A stretch of 64,000 nucleotides of DNA from Luteibacter anthropi (GTDB lineage Bacteria > Pseudomonadota > Gammaproteobacteria > Xanthomonadales > Rhodanobacteraceae). Both the position numbers and the translations under genes were made by a program. Shown one piece after another: positions 8,692 through 17,664 of this stretch. The stretch lies in contig NZ_JAARLZ010000010.1 in assembly GCF_011759365.1 (NCBI RefSeq), positions 62,001-126,000 on the forward strand. The letters run 5' to 3'. Positions within the stretch are counted from its first letter, which is position 1. Every line of letters starts with the position of its first letter. The notes under the pieces were generated by a model. It was not told where the DNA came from, made no database searches, and saw only the letters and a program-made list of their open reading frames with translations.

Positions 8692-9200
8692 TCCGATGCC
8701 GTACAACTGCAAGGAGCTACGGCCTCCTGGCCGTGCAACCCCTAAGCGTAGGTATGAGCCGTATTGATCACCTGGTGCTAAGCGGGGCTCACAGTAAATC
8801 AGGACTCAAGACCGGACCAGTACTGAAGATGAGGGGGCGTCGGCTCGAGAGCAGCGTGATGAACGACTAAAGGCGGAGGGCAAGTCCCAGAATCGGAAAC
8901 CAGGCCGGAAAAAGGATACCGGGTGTTTCCCGGCAGAGGGAGGCAGCCTCGTTGTAAAAATCCCTTGCAGTGTTTTCGTCAAGCATCCGTTTCTCCTACT
9001 GTGTCATCAGACCCTTGCATAAGTTCTCGTTCGCGCCTGCGCGACATCGACAAGGCGTTCATGGCCTTTGCAATCGGACCGACGCCAACGTGGGCTCTTC
9101 GCTATCGGGCAAATTGTGCCTACCTGCCGGTTCAGCAAACCTCAGATGTGGTCAGATACGCTCGGCACTCGGTCACCACCGGCCACTTACAGGAGTTTCC
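8692..9200. other. Intergenic stretch, no gene seen
   Basis: About 510 bases without a frame that has both a plausible start and recognisable content. The end at 9191-9196 holds the ribosome site of the next gene. No repeat or strong hairpin seen. Confidence 0.5.
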
Positions 9201-9848
9201 ATGCCCCTCTTCGTCGTATCCCGGCCCCTTCGCCGGACTGTCCTTTTGTCCCTGGCCACGTCTTGCGCCCTAGTCGCTGGCCTTGCCTTCCCGGCCCACG
9301 CCGCGCCCCCTTCCAACGTTCCGGCCAGCATCCAATCCCTGATGGAGGCCGGCGACACGGTCCTTGCCTTCCAGCCGGCAAAGCCCTTCGGAGCGGGCAG
9401 TGCTGGCGGCGCCCTCGTCGTTCGTCATGCCCAGCCCGACCCGAAAACCCAAAATACCTGCGAGCTATGGCTGATGAGTGCTACGGGTGCGACGTATGCT
9501 GTCTCGGCCAAAAATGGCGAGGTGATCGATTGTCGGTACAACGAGTCGGCCAAACAGGCCGACCCCATGGCTTTGTCCCACAACCTGACGGTCAGTCCCA
9601 CGTCGGTCACCTATTTCAACGAACTGCCGCGCGGGGGGACCACCTATGCCTTTGCATGGGATGCGCAAAAACACGTCTGGCATCTGCAGCACGTCGAGGC
9701 CACATCTGTTGAAAACGGGGAGTCGGAGGTCATAGTCACCAAATCCGTCCTCGACTACCCCGCCACCCTGCCGCTGCTGACCATCGACGCGTTCTCACCG
9801 AAAGCCATTCGTGAGGCACTGCACATCCACCGCAGCATCGTGCACTAG
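9201..9848 (+). CDS. Exported protein of unknown function
   Basis: 215 residues. The start at 9201 follows CAGGAG and opens a signal peptide (LLSLATSCALVAGLAFPAHA, cleaved near AHA|AP); the frame is open upstream, but without a start that fits as well. The mature part is predicted beta-rich with two cysteines (NTCELWLM and VIDCRYN). I recognise no family. Ten bases after its stop another start codon with its own ribosome site begins a gene broken after 15 codons, so this was probably a two-gene operon. Confidence 0.7.
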   Translation: MPLFVVSRPLRRTVLLSLATSCALVAGLAFPAHAAPPSNVPASIQSLMEAGDTVLAFQPAKPFGAGSAGGALVVRHAQPDPKTQNTCELWLMSATGATYAVSAKNGEVIDCRYNESAKQADPMALSHNLTVSPTSVTYFNELPRGGTTYAFAWDAQKHVWHLQHVEATSVENGESEVIVTKSVLDYPATLPLLTIDAFSPKAIREALHIHRSIVH

Positions 9849-9851
9849 GAG

Positions 9852-10118
9852 TCAGACATGCCCCAGTTCAATGAACGCTCCGCCCTGCTGCTCAAGCGCT
9901 TTTGAGCCCATCCCCAAATCGTTAGCACCTTTTCGAATCACCCTCGGTAGTCCGCGAGTGGCGGCTAGGCGGTCCATGACCCGCGTCACTCCTATGCCCG
10001 AGATGGCCCGCTCGATTTCGATGGCAACGGCCTCGTGCGTCGCGTCGTCGACGATCGTTAGGCATTTGATAACGCGGCCTTCGGCGGTGCGATCAAACAC
10101 AAAATCGATGGACCACAC
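9852..10118 (-). pseudogene. IS3-family transposase orfB, start of the DDE domain (truncated)
   Basis: In frame with the upstream orfB piece after the TAG, it reads VWSIDFVFDRTAEGRVIKCL and TIVDDATHEAVAIEIERAIS, with the first catalytic Asp in SIDFVFD. After GLPRVIR the family sequence (normally followed by TDNG and the rest of the catalytic core) is lost and an unrelated tail runs to a stop at 9852. Non-functional remnant. Confidence 0.8.
9858..9902 (+). pseudogene. 5-prime stub of a gene cut off by IS-derived DNA
   Basis: ATG at 9858 with CTAGGAG upstream reads MPQFNERSALLLKRF and then meets TGA at 9903. That TGA begins a sequence (TGAGCCCATCCCC) typical in form of an IS3-family end, and IS3-type transposase code on the other strand follows directly. 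The simplest reading is that an insertion replaced the rest of this gene, second in an operon behind the exported protein at 9201. Confidence 0.45.
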
Positions 10119-10580
10119 CTAGTTGGCGGCTGTCGGACAAAACAGTGATTGCCTTTCGGCCAACGGAACCTTCTTTCGCTTACGACGCCTCACCTGGAGG
10201 CTGGCTTCCTGATACAAGCGCTCGACTCGCTTGTAATTCACCATATACCCAGCCTGGCGAAGCTTTAGATAGATCATGCCCACGCCATAGCACTTATGGC
10301 GATTCGCCAGCGCGCAGATCATCTCACGGAGCTCCACGTTACGGTCGGGTCGTGGTTCGTAGCGGTACGCGCCAGCGCTCATGCCGGCAATCGCCAGCGA
10401 TCGACGTTCGCTCAGTTCCCGGCTAACCAAATAGCGCACCAGCTCGCGCCGGTCCGGTGCGCTCACCATTTTTTCGCAGAGCGTCCTTGATGACCTCGTT
10501 CTCCAGAAGCTGCTCGGCCAGCAACTTCTTCAGGCGGCCGTTCTCCGCCTCCAGGTCCTTGAGCCGTTTAGCCTCGGGTA
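9903..10580 (-). mobile_element. Degraded IS3-family insertion sequence
   Basis: The minus strand carries the end of an orfA (coiled coil AKRLKDLEAENGRLKKLLAE) and then orfB. orfB is broken twice: an in-frame TAG at 10119-10121 where the family usually has Gln (PTAAN-stop-VWSIDFVFD), and loss of the sequence after RGLPRVIR, so the DDE core beyond the first Asp and the whole C-terminus are absent. The start of orfA is also missing, joined to integrase-like sequence. The copy cannot be active. Exact ends are approximate. Confidence 0.8.
10119..10469 (-). pseudogene. IS3-family transposase orfB, N-terminal part (stopped by TAG)
   Basis: 116 residues, reading ELVRYLVSRELSERRSLAIA, then CYGVGMIYLKLRQAGYMVNYKR and VERLYQEASLQVRRRKRKKV. 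This is the HTH_21 helix-turn-helix and linker that precede the DDE domain. The frame stops at a TAG replacing an expected Gln codon and resumes in frame at 10118 as VWSIDFVFDRTAEGR. The overlap with the orfA tail in another frame fits the usual programmed frameshift arrangement of IS3 elements. Confidence 0.85.
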
Positions 10581-10876
10581 CGCTATCGAGGTGATAGACC
10601 TCGTGTTCGCCATCAAGGAATCCCTGCACCAGTTCCGCCACTGAAGGCGGTGCCTTCCCTGCCATCCCGGCCCTCCTGTTGGCCGCGAAGTTGCCTGAAG
10701 GTCAAAGCATACTGCGCCGCCAAGCCTAGGGCGATGGCTTGGGCCATCACACGGTCATGGGTGCGGAGCGCCTTCTTGATGACTCGACGGCCGACGACGG
10801 GCTGGAGGTCTGCCGGCACGATGAGGCGAAAGGCGAAGCCGGAAGGGCAGTAGGTCAAATAGTTTGCAAATCGCAT
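10580..10876 (-). pseudogene. N-terminal fragment of a tyrosine-recombinase integrase (DUF6538 type)
   Basis: From the ATG at 10876 the minus strand reads MRFANYLTYCPSGFAFRLIV then PADLQPVVGRRVIKKALRTH, the N-terminal DUF6538 segment typical of phage/island integrases. A frameshift near 10665 moves the sequence to another frame (APPSVAELVQGFLDGEHEVY), and the catalytic domain is replaced by IS3 orfA sequence near 10580. It starts 91 bases from the 3-prime end of tRNA-Gln, a common integration target, so it marks the edge of a decayed element. Confidence 0.65.
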
Positions 10877-10934
10877 TGGTCTCTCAGCGAGTGACCCAGG
10901 CGTTGACCCACACCACCAAAAGCCCAAAAACAAA

Positions 10935-10958
10935 AAGGCCCTGAATAATCAGGGCCTT
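10935..10958 (-). terminator. Rho-independent terminator after tRNA-Gln
   Basis: Perfect 10-base stem (AAGGCCCTGA with TCAGGGCCTT) and a 4-base loop; on the minus strand it is followed by a T-rich run (complement of 10922-10936). It lies directly downstream of the tRNA gene. Confidence 0.85.
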
Positions 10959-10966
10959 GATGCGTT

Positions 10967-11040
10967 TGGCTGGGAGACTAGGATTCGAACCTAGATAAAC
11001 GGAGTCAGAGTCCGTTGTCCTACCGTTAGACGATCTCCCA
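10967..11040 (-). tRNA. tRNA-Gln (anticodon CUG)
   Basis: 74 bases on the minus strand including an encoded CCA end (complement of 10967-10969). The acceptor stem TGGGAGA pairs with TCTCCCA, the T-arm has GGTTCGAATCC, and the anticodon stem-loop is CGGA-CTCTGAC-TCCG, giving anticodon CTG for CAG codons. It sits between rpsI and the decayed integrase. Confidence 0.95.
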
Positions 11041-11094
11041 ATAAACCGGGATTCGATGCGCTCTGACCTTGAAGCACCGAACTTTGAAGCGTGA

Positions 11095-11487
11095 TTAGCG
11101 CTTCGAGAACTGCGTAGCGCGGCGGGCCTTGTGGAGACCGACCTTCTTACGCTCGACTTCGCGAGCGTCGCGGGTCATGAAACCGGCCTTGCGCAGCGGC
11201 GACTTGAGCGCTTCGTCGTATTCGACGAGGGCGCGGGCGATGCCGAGGCGAATAGCGCCGGCCTGGCCCGTGATGCCGCCACCGGCGACGGTGACCATGA
11301 TATCAAACTTTTCGACATTGTCGGTCAGCTCAAGCGGCTGGCGGACGATCATGCGCGAGGTTTCGCGGCCGAAGAAGATGTCGAGCGGCTTGCCGTTCAC
11401 CACGATGCCACCGGTGCCCTTGCGGAGGAACACGCGGGCGGCGGAGGTCTTGCGGCGGCCGGTACCGTAATTCTGCTGGGTAGCCAT
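11095..11487 (-). CDS. rpsI: 30S ribosomal protein S9
   Basis: 130 residues, the usual length. It starts [20 protein letters not shown] and ends in the conserved basic tail [16 protein letters not shown] that reaches the P-site tRNA. It follows rplM by nine bases on the same strand, the standard rplM-rpsI operon. Confidence 0.99.
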   Translation of the reverse strand: MATQQNYGTGRRKTSAARVFLRKGTGGIVVNGKPLDIFFGRETSRMIVRQPLELTDNVEKFDIMVTVAGGGITGQAGAIRLGIARALVEYDEALKSPLRKAGFMTRDAREVERKKVGLHKARRATQFSKR

Positions 11488-11496
11488 GTCGGTTCC

Positions 11497-11925
11497 TTAG
11501 ATTTCCAGCGCCTGCGGCTGCTGCGCGGTGTGCGGGTGCTCGGCACCGCCGTACACCTTGAGCTTGCGATACATCGCACGGCCCAGCGGGTTCTTCGGCA
11601 GCATGCCCTTGACGGCGATCTCGATCACGCGCTCCGGGTAAGTGGCCAGAAGATCCTTGAGGCTGGTGGTCTTCAGGTTACCGACGTAGCCGGTGAAGCG
11701 GTGGTACATCTTGTCGTCCAGCTTCGCACCGGTGACGGCGACCTTGCCGGCGTTGATCACGACGATGTAATCGCCGGTATCGACGTGCGGGGTGAACTCC
11801 GGCTTGTGCTTGCCGCGAAGGCGACGCGCGACCTCGGTCGAAAGACGACCCAGGGTCTTGTTCGTGGCGTCGATCACGAACCAATCGCGCTTGACGCTCT
11901 CCGGCTTGGCGCTGAACGTTTTCAT
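11497..11925 (-). CDS. rplM: 50S ribosomal protein L13
   Basis: 142 residues from the ATG at 11925; the frame is open upstream, but the family starts at [19 protein letters not shown]. Contains the L13 signature region [19 protein letters not shown]. First gene of the rplM-rpsI operon, with its promoter in the 269 bases shared with the divergent coq7. Confidence 0.99.
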   Translation of the reverse strand: MKTFSAKPESVKRDWFVIDATNKTLGRLSTEVARRLRGKHKPEFTPHVDTGDYIVVINAGKVAVTGAKLDDKMYHRFTGYVGNLKTTSLKDLLATYPERVIEIAVKGMLPKNPLGRAMYRKLKVYGGAEHPHTAQQPQALEI

Positions 11926-12194
11926 TTCGAAAATACCTGGTTTGCCGCCTTGAGGGGCGGAACACGGAATCGGTGAAAGCAAAGACGGGAGAGAATAGCT
12001 GAAACTTCCCTCACCGTGCAAGCCCACCTAACCGGTGAGCTGCGGGCCGACAATCATAACATGATGACCGGTCCGTTTCACAAGCGTCCCCGGGGCGACG
12101 GAAGGTCGGGCGCGACAAGCAGCCGCAGTGACCTTGTCCCGTTTCGGGAGGCGCGCATTGTAACGTGTGTTGTCCCTTTCGTCAGGAGCCTTTC

Positions 12195-12836
12195 ATGTCC
12201 GTCCGTACGCTCACCCCCTTCGACCGCCTCCTGGCGGGCCTGGAACGGGCCATGGAGGCCGTGGGAGGTTCGCCCGAGGCCGGTCGTCGTTCGCCCGGCG
12301 ATGCTGTACCGGATGCCCCGATGGACGATGCGGAGCGCCGTCATGCGGCCGGACTGATGCGTATCAACCATGTGGGTGAGGTCTGTGCGCAGGCGCTTTA
12401 TTACGGGCAGGCTGCTCTGGCGCGCACACCGGAGACGCGGGCGCACCTGCTGCATGCGGCCCAGGAGGAGACCGATCACCTGGCTTGGTGTGCCGAGCGG
12501 CTGAAGGAGCTGGACAGCCGCCCCAGCCTGTTCAATCCGCTGTGGTACGCAGGCAGCTACGCCATCGGCGTGGCTGCCGCAGCGGTGGGCGACCCCATCA
12601 GCCTGGGTTTCGTGGTGGAGACCGAGCACCAAGTGGAGGCCCATCTCGCCGAGCATCTGGAACGCCTGCCCGCACAGGATGATCGTTCCCGCGCCATCCT
12701 TCGACAGATGCAGGCCGACGAGATCCGCCATGCCGATGCGGCGCAGGCGCGTGGAGGTATCGACCTGCCCTTCCCCATTCCGAAGATCATGCATGCGGCT
12801 TCGATGGTGATGAAGACGGTGGCCTATCGATTCTGA
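12195..12836 (+). CDS. coq7: 2-polyprenyl-3-methyl-6-methoxy-1,4-benzoquinone hydroxylase
   Basis: 213 residues from the ATG at 12195 (CAGGAG upstream). Catalyses the last hydroxylation of ubiquinone synthesis. The di-iron ligands are visible in two repeats: [14 protein letters not shown] with [11 protein letters not shown], and [17 protein letters not shown] with [12 protein letters not shown]. Length and motifs are those of the Coq7 family found in Xanthomonadales and Pseudomonas. Divergent from the rplM-rpsI operon. Confidence 0.97.
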   Translation: MSVRTLTPFDRLLAGLERAMEAVGGSPEAGRRSPGDAVPDAPMDDAERRHAAGLMRINHVGEVCAQALYYGQAALARTPETRAHLLHAAQEETDHLAWCAERLKELDSRPSLFNPLWYAGSYAIGVAAAAVGDPISLGFVVETEHQVEAHLAEHLERLPAQDDRSRAILRQMQADEIRHADAAQARGGIDLPFPIPKIMHAASMVMKTVAYRF

Positions 12837-12996
12837 ATGAGTAAAACGATGCGCACATCTGGCGAACACCATCCAACCCATTGAATTAAATTCAATTCCC
12901 GTACACAGGACGTTGCTGACGCTACCGATTCAAATCACCACACGGCTCTTATAGTCAAAGGCAGCGGCGACTTGCCCGACACGGAGCATTTTTCAC

Positions 12997-13905
12997 ATGG
13001 ATGTCCGATCAAAAAGCCCAGTGGCCTTCGGCGCCCTCCTTTTGACATGCCTGCTCGCGGCATGCTCCCCGCCACCGAAGACGATCGCACCATCTTCCAG
13101 CGCAACGATCCTGGCAACGCCTCGTGCCGACGATGGGCCGACCACTGCGCGCCACCTTCAGAAACGCTACGACGAGCGGATTTCCTGCGGAGGGCACGGA
13201 GGGACGCCGGCCTTTATGTGCAGCGGCATCATTCTTCGCGGCACCGCGATCAGTAACGGAAGCTTTCATACTTGGGATCCCAGCCCAAAGGACCAGACGC
13301 GCGGAGCCATATCTGCATCCTGGCTAAGGGGTGATGCTCCTTTCTCGAATATCTGGGCGTACCCGAAAGGCATCATCTTCTTTCCGAACGAATACTTGCC
13401 TGCGGGCACTGACAAGATTTATGTGATGTGTACGTTCCCTTACGACGGAGCCACCGACCTGCGTCCAGGAGGGTGCGGGCCGCATCCCCATAACCCGGTG
13501 AAAAGCGCCCCCTGCCAGAGCCAGGGCATCAGCACCGCCGCGCAATGGTATGCGTTATGGCAAACCCAAAAAGACAATCATCAGTGCGGGTTCGACGTCA
13601 GCAGCGGGACCCCCAATTCCGCTGACATTTTCATGCAGATACCTCAATTGATGTCCATGCTGAACAGAGATTCCTATAACGAAATCGAATTCAAGGCATG
13701 GTCCCCAGGACAGGCTTCACGACGCCCCATCGAGGCGTTCTTCTATCTGGCAGGTATGGCCGGCGGCCTGAGCGGTGCGCAATTTGACCAGCGTGATTTC
13801 TACCAGCAGTCCGGCATCGTTGTGCCCATCATCCGTATGACATTGCCCGTGAGAGGGCGTGGAGAGAAATTCGAGTACTTGCCATCCGATCAGGGAGTGC
13901 ATTAA
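12997..13905 (+). CDS. Halovibrin-like secreted lipoprotein
   Basis: 302 residues with a lipoprotein signal (LLTCLLAAC, Cys24 the expected acylated residue). The mature protein resembles the halovibrin HvnA group as I remember it: ERISCGGHGGTPAFMCSGII, FHTWDPSPKDQTRGAISASW, a middle segment TDKIYVMCTFPYDGATD and a CQSQGISTAAQW motif. Halovibrin from Vibrio was described as a secreted NAD-using enzyme; activity here is not shown by the sequence. Eight cysteines after the lipobox suggest disulfides. It ends directly at a strong terminator and is probably transcribed alone. Confidence 0.65.
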   Translation: MDVRSKSPVAFGALLLTCLLAACSPPPKTIAPSSSATILATPRADDGPTTARHLQKRYDERISCGGHGGTPAFMCSGIILRGTAISNGSFHTWDPSPKDQTRGAISASWLRGDAPFSNIWAYPKGIIFFPNEYLPAGTDKIYVMCTFPYDGATDLRPGGCGPHPHNPVKSAPCQSQGISTAAQWYALWQTQKDNHQCGFDVSSGTPNSADIFMQIPQLMSMLNRDSYNEIEFKAWSPGQASRRPIEAFFYLAGMAGGLSGAQFDQRDFYQQSGIVVPIIRMTLPVRGRGEKFEYLPSDQGVH

Positions 13906-13907
13906 AA

Positions 13908-13934
13908 AAACACCCCCGACATGCGGGGGTGTTT
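13908..13934. terminator. Bidirectional rho-independent terminator
   Basis: Perfect 10-base stem (AAACACCCCC with GGGGGTGTTT) and 7-base loop, with A-run before and T-run after. It lies between the halovibrin-like gene (plus) and speD (minus) and can serve both. Confidence 0.9.
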
Positions 13935-13971
13935 CTTCGTCAACACCGGCTCACGCCAGTGGCGACCGTTG

Positions 13972-14757
13972 TTACATCAGGTTGCGGCCGTGGAAGAGCT
14001 CTTCGATTTCGCGGCGCAGCAGCGATTCGATGCGCTGGCGCTCCTTGAAGGAGAGGTCGTCGGCCTGGGCCTCGAACAGGTAGGTGTCGAGGTCGAAGTC
14101 CTTGATGTGCATCTTCGTGTGGAAGATGTTTTCCTGGTAGACGTTCACGTCGAACATCTCGTACTTCTGGCGGATGTGCTTGGCCAGGTAGTCCTGCACC
14201 GAGTTGATCTTGTGGTCGATGAAGTGCTTCTTGCCCTTCACGTCGCGCGTGAAGCCGCGGACGCGGTAGTCGGCGATGACGATGTCCGACTCGAAGCTGT
14301 CGATCAGGTAGTTGAGCGCCTTCAGCGGCGAGATCACGCCGCAGGTGGCCACGTCGATGTCCGCGCGGAAGGTCGCGATGCCGTTGTGCGGATGCGTTTC
14401 CGGGTAGGTGTGGACGGTGATGTGGCTCTTGTCCATGTGCGCGACGACGGCACCGGAGATGGTGTCGCGGCCGAGCTTCTCGACCACCGGCTCCTCGGAG
14501 ATGAGGATGGTGACCGAGGCGCCCTGCGGATCGTAGTCCTGGCGGGCGATGTTCAGGATGTTGGCGCCGATGATCTCGGCCACGTCCGTGAGGATCTGGG
14601 TCAGGCGGTCGGCGTCGTACTGCTCATCGATGTATTCGATGTAGTTCTGACGCTGCTGTTCCGAGACGGCGTAGCAGATGTCGTAGATGTTGAAGCTCAG
14701 CGCCTTGGTGAGGTTGTTGAACCCCTGCAGGCGAAGGCGGGGAAGCGGTTTGACCAC
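13972..14757 (-). CDS. speD: S-adenosylmethionine decarboxylase proenzyme
   Basis: 261 residues, close to the E. coli-type SpeD (264). Supplies the aminopropyl donor for spermidine synthesis. The self-cleavage site is in [13 protein letters not shown], where Ser111 becomes the pyruvoyl cofactor. Other family blocks present: [20 protein letters not shown] and [17 protein letters not shown]. Divergent from clp with a 353-base spacer. Confidence 0.98.
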   Translation of the reverse strand: MVKPLPRLRLQGFNNLTKALSFNIYDICYAVSEQQRQNYIEYIDEQYDADRLTQILTDVAEIIGANILNIARQDYDPQGASVTILISEEPVVEKLGRDTISGAVVAHMDKSHITVHTYPETHPHNGIATFRADIDVATCGVISPLKALNYLIDSFESDIVIADYRVRGFTRDVKGKKHFIDHKINSVQDYLAKHIRQKYEMFDVNVYQENIFHTKMHIKDFDLDTYLFEAQADDLSFKERQRIESLLRREIEELFHGRNLM

Positions 14758-15110
14758 AGCGACTCTCCGAGGCCGGTGAAACGGCCAGCAGCAGGCGCGG
14801 GTTAGCAGCTAGGGTCCCCGCAAGTGAAGATGAAATGACGTACGAACGGGCAGTCTGCCCGCCCCTTGTGAACGGCGTGAGACAGGGGGTCCGACGCCAG
14901 GGGGGTGAAATTATGGGGCAAGATGGCGAAGATTTGAACACGCCACGATGACGGCCTTCCCGCATCGCCCCAAATGGTGGATTCCGTATGGGCGTTGTCT
15001 GCCATAATCGCCCCGGGGACATGGCGAGTCGGCGACGCCCGACGGTTTTCCGTCGGCCGATCGGCCCGGACTTGGGGACGCCATGCCATTGAGGCTCAAC
15101 GGAATCTGCT
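14758..15110. promoter_or_regulatory. Divergent promoter region between speD and clp
   Basis: 353 bases without a gene. A loose CRP-like half-site TGTGA lies near 14867, but the partner half does not match well. No terminator or repeat seen. Confidence 0.4.
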
Positions 15111-15806
15111 GTGGCACAACTTAAATATCTGTTGCAACAGGCGTTCGAACGGTCGCAGGCTCCTACGAGCTTCGCCCCCGATCCGGCATCCATGAGCCGG
15201 TTCCTGGACGCATGCCACCGGCGCCGTTATCCAGGCAAGACAGCCATCATCCGGCCCGGCGATCCCGCCAACACGCTTTATTACGTGGTCGACGGCTCGC
15301 TGGCCGTCTGCACCGAGGACGAGGAAGGCCGCGAGCTGATCCTGGCCTATATCAACCGGGGCCAGTTCATCGGCGAGATGGGCCTCTTCGTCGAACAGGC
15401 CCAGCGCGAATCCCTGGTGCGCACCCGCACTGCCTGCGAGATGGCCGAGATCAGCTACGAGCGCCTGTTCCAGCTGCTGGAAGGCCCGCTGGCCGCCGAG
15501 TGCCCCAAGCTACTGTTCGCCATCGGCTCGCAGCTCACGCAGCGCCTGCTGCGTACCTCGCGCCAGGTCAGCCGCATGGCCTTCATGGATGTCACCAACC
15601 GCGTGTCGCGCACCCTGCTCGACCTGTGTCAGGAGCCGGATGCCATGACCCATCCGGATGGCACCCAGATCCGCATCTCGCGCCAGGAAGTCAGCCGCAT
15701 CGTGGGCTGCTCGCGTGAGATGGTCGGCCGCGTGCTGAAGCAGCTGGAAGAAGAACGGATGATCGACGTTTCCGGCAAGACCATCGTGATCCGCGGCACC
15801 CGCTGA
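15111..15806 (+). CDS. clp: CRP/FNR-family transcription regulator, Clp type
   Basis: 231 residues from a GTG at 15111; the first ATG would cut into the cyclic-nucleotide domain. Cyclic-nucleotide-binding fold at about residues 35-130 (GDPANTLYYVVDGSLAVCTE, FIGEMGLFVE), dimer helix, then the HTH (ISRQEVSRIVGCSREMVGRV). Length and order match Clp of Xanthomonas, which responds to cyclic di-GMP and controls virulence and extracellular enzymes; the residues binding the ligand cannot be assigned here with certainty. Confidence 0.92.
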   Translation: MAQLKYLLQQAFERSQAPTSFAPDPASMSRFLDACHRRRYPGKTAIIRPGDPANTLYYVVDGSLAVCTEDEEGRELILAYINRGQFIGEMGLFVEQAQRESLVRTRTACEMAEISYERLFQLLEGPLAAECPKLLFAIGSQLTQRLLRTSRQVSRMAFMDVTNRVSRTLLDLCQEPDAMTHPDGTQIRISRQEVSRIVGCSREMVGRVLKQLEEERMIDVSGKTIVIRGTR

Positions 15807-15812
15807 GGCCGC

Positions 15813-16763
15813 TCAGGCCTCCTTGAACACCATGTAGACGTCGGCCCGCTCGTAGTGTGAGCCGGGCCGCGTCACCGGCTGAAGCACGAAGCCGGCCCGC
15901 TCGTACATGCCCAGCGCCCGGGTGAGACGACTGTTGGATTCCAGGAACAACTGCCTGCCACCGCGATGCCGGTATTCGGCAATGGCGGCATCAAGCAGCT
16001 TCCGCCCGGCACCCAGACCCCGGTAGTTCTCGTCCACGGCCATCTTGGTCAGTTCGTAGACACCCTCGCCCTCGTGAAGCAGGGCACAGGTGCCCACCAC
16101 CTCGCCGGCGTAGAGCGCAAAGAACACCATGCCACCCGGGGCGACGATCAACTCCTGCGGGCGGGACAGCACCGCGCGATCCACCTCTTCCACGCGGAAG
16201 TAGCGCTCCAGCCATTGCTGGTTGAGCCGCCGGAAGTGATCGGCCAGCGCCGGATCGAACGGCACCACGTTGACCTGTGCCGTCGCCAGGGCCGCATGCT
16301 GGTCGAGAATGGCACCGAGCAACGGCCGCTCGGTCAGCGATTGCTCGCAACCGTCGATCGCTTCGAGCAGGGTTGCGCCGCGCGGGCCCAGGGAGTCGGC
16401 CATGCCGCGGCGGATGGCGAGCCACACGGGCCCCAGCTCCCCCAGTGCACGGTCGCCCGCCTCCGTAAGCACGAGAACACTGCGCCGGCCGTCCTGTGGA
16501 TCGCGCTGGCGTTGAACCATCCCCGCTTCGACCAGGCGATCGGCCAGCTGGCTCACTGCCGAATGGGTCTGGCCGATGGCCAGCGATACATCGGTGACGG
16601 TCGTGGGGCCGACGTCGCGCAGGTAGCGCAGCACGGGAAACCAGCGCGCCTCGATGCCCGCACCGCAGGTCCGGTAGACGTCGTCCACCACCTGGTAGAA
16701 GTGATCGCTCAGCGCCTTGAGGCGACTGCCCAAGGCCAGTTCGCGCAGGGACGACAGATACAT
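15813..16763 (-). CDS. MarR-type DNA-binding domain fused to a GNAT acetyltransferase
   Basis: 316 residues from the ATG at 16763 (MYLSSLRELALGSRLKAL). Residues about 1-150 form a MarR winged helix (TVTDVSLAIGQTHSAVSQLA, RDPQDGRRSVLVLTEAG). Residues about 165-316 form a GNAT domain with the acetyl-CoA loop ENYRGLGAGRKLLDAAI. The fusion is a known bacterial type; substrate and target genes are unknown. Six bases separate it from the converging clp gene. Confidence 0.92.
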   Translation of the reverse strand: MYLSSLRELALGSRLKALSDHFYQVVDDVYRTCGAGIEARWFPVLRYLRDVGPTTVTDVSLAIGQTHSAVSQLADRLVEAGMVQRQRDPQDGRRSVLVLTEAGDRALGELGPVWLAIRRGMADSLGPRGATLLEAIDGCEQSLTERPLLGAILDQHAALATAQVNVVPFDPALADHFRRLNQQWLERYFRVEEVDRAVLSRPQELIVAPGGMVFFALYAGEVVGTCALLHEGEGVYELTKMAVDENYRGLGAGRKLLDAAIAEYRHRGGRQLFLESNSRLTRALGMYERAGFVLQPVTRPGSHYERADVYMVFKEA

Positions 16764-16905
16764 GCGTAAGTCCTTACGTACTTTCAGGATGATGGCGCAG
16801 ACTAAGGCGGCGCGATGCCGCACGCAAGCGATTCTGCCGTGATCATGACGCCGGCACGCCCCATGTGTGGGCTATGGTGGCAATGGATGCCCTACAGGAA
16901 ACCCG

Positions 16906-17652
16906 ATGGACTGGAGTCAGTTCCTCATCTTCGTTGGCGTCGGCCTGCTTGCGCAGCTCGTGGACGGCGCGCTCGGCATGGCCTATGGGCTGGTGTCGAA
17001 TTCGGTGCTGCTCGCCATGGGCCTGCCCCCGGCCGTGGCCAGCGCTACCGTGCATACCGCAGAGGTCTTCACCACGGGCGTATCGGGCGGAGCGCATGCG
17101 TTCTTCGGCAACGTCGACTGGAAGGCGTTCCGCCGCCTTGCCATCCCAGGAGTGGTCGGTGGTGTCATCGGTGCCTGGTTCCTGGCCAGCGTGCCCGGCG
17201 AAGCCATCAAGCCCTTCGTCTATGCCTACCTGCTGATCCTCGGCACCGTCGTGCTGGTGCGCGCCGCCGGCCGGATGGTGTCCCAGCATCGCGTGAGGCA
17301 CAAAGGGATCCTGGGCTTCTTCGCCGGGCTGCTTGACGCCATCGGCGGAGGCGGCTGGGGTCCGATCGCCACCTCCACCCTGCTGGCGCGCGGCGGCGCC
17401 GTGCGGCAGACCATCGGTACCGTGAATGCCGCGGAGTTCGTGGTGACCATCGCGATCTCCACCACCCTCATCGCCCATATGGGCATCCAGCACTGGCCCG
17501 TGGTGCTCGGACTGCTCACAGGCGGCGTGATCGCCGCCCCTGTCGCCGCGTGGCTGGTGAAACACCTGCCGCCGCGTTATGTGATGACGGCCGTGGGCTG
17601 TCTCATCGTGGGCATCAGCCTGTACCAGCTGGGCCAGCATTTCCTCGGTTAG
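16906..17652 (+). CDS. TauE/SafE-family membrane permease
   Basis: 248 residues from the ATG at 16906, preceded by CAGGAAA. About eight membrane segments, with the family repeats ALGMAYGLVSNSVLLAMGLP and GGGGWGPIATSTLL. TauE/SafE proteins are thought to export or import sulfur-containing anions such as sulfite or sulfoacetate; the substrate here is unknown. It is alone, divergent from the MarR-GNAT gene and convergent with the HAD phosphatase. Confidence 0.9.
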   Translation: MDWSQFLIFVGVGLLAQLVDGALGMAYGLVSNSVLLAMGLPPAVASATVHTAEVFTTGVSGGAHAFFGNVDWKAFRRLAIPGVVGGVIGAWFLASVPGEAIKPFVYAYLLILGTVVLVRAAGRMVSQHRVRHKGILGFFAGLLDAIGGGGWGPIATSTLLARGGAVRQTIGTVNAAEFVVTIAISTTLIAHMGIQHWPVVLGLLTGGVIAAPVAAWLVKHLPPRYVMTAVGCLIVGISLYQLGQHFLG

Positions 17653-17664
17653 CCCGATCGCGGT

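Noticed and set aside
14860-14885. CRP/Clp-binding site before clp
   Set aside because: Only one half (TGTGA) fits; the second half (TGAGA) does not match TCACA, so it is not listed as a site.
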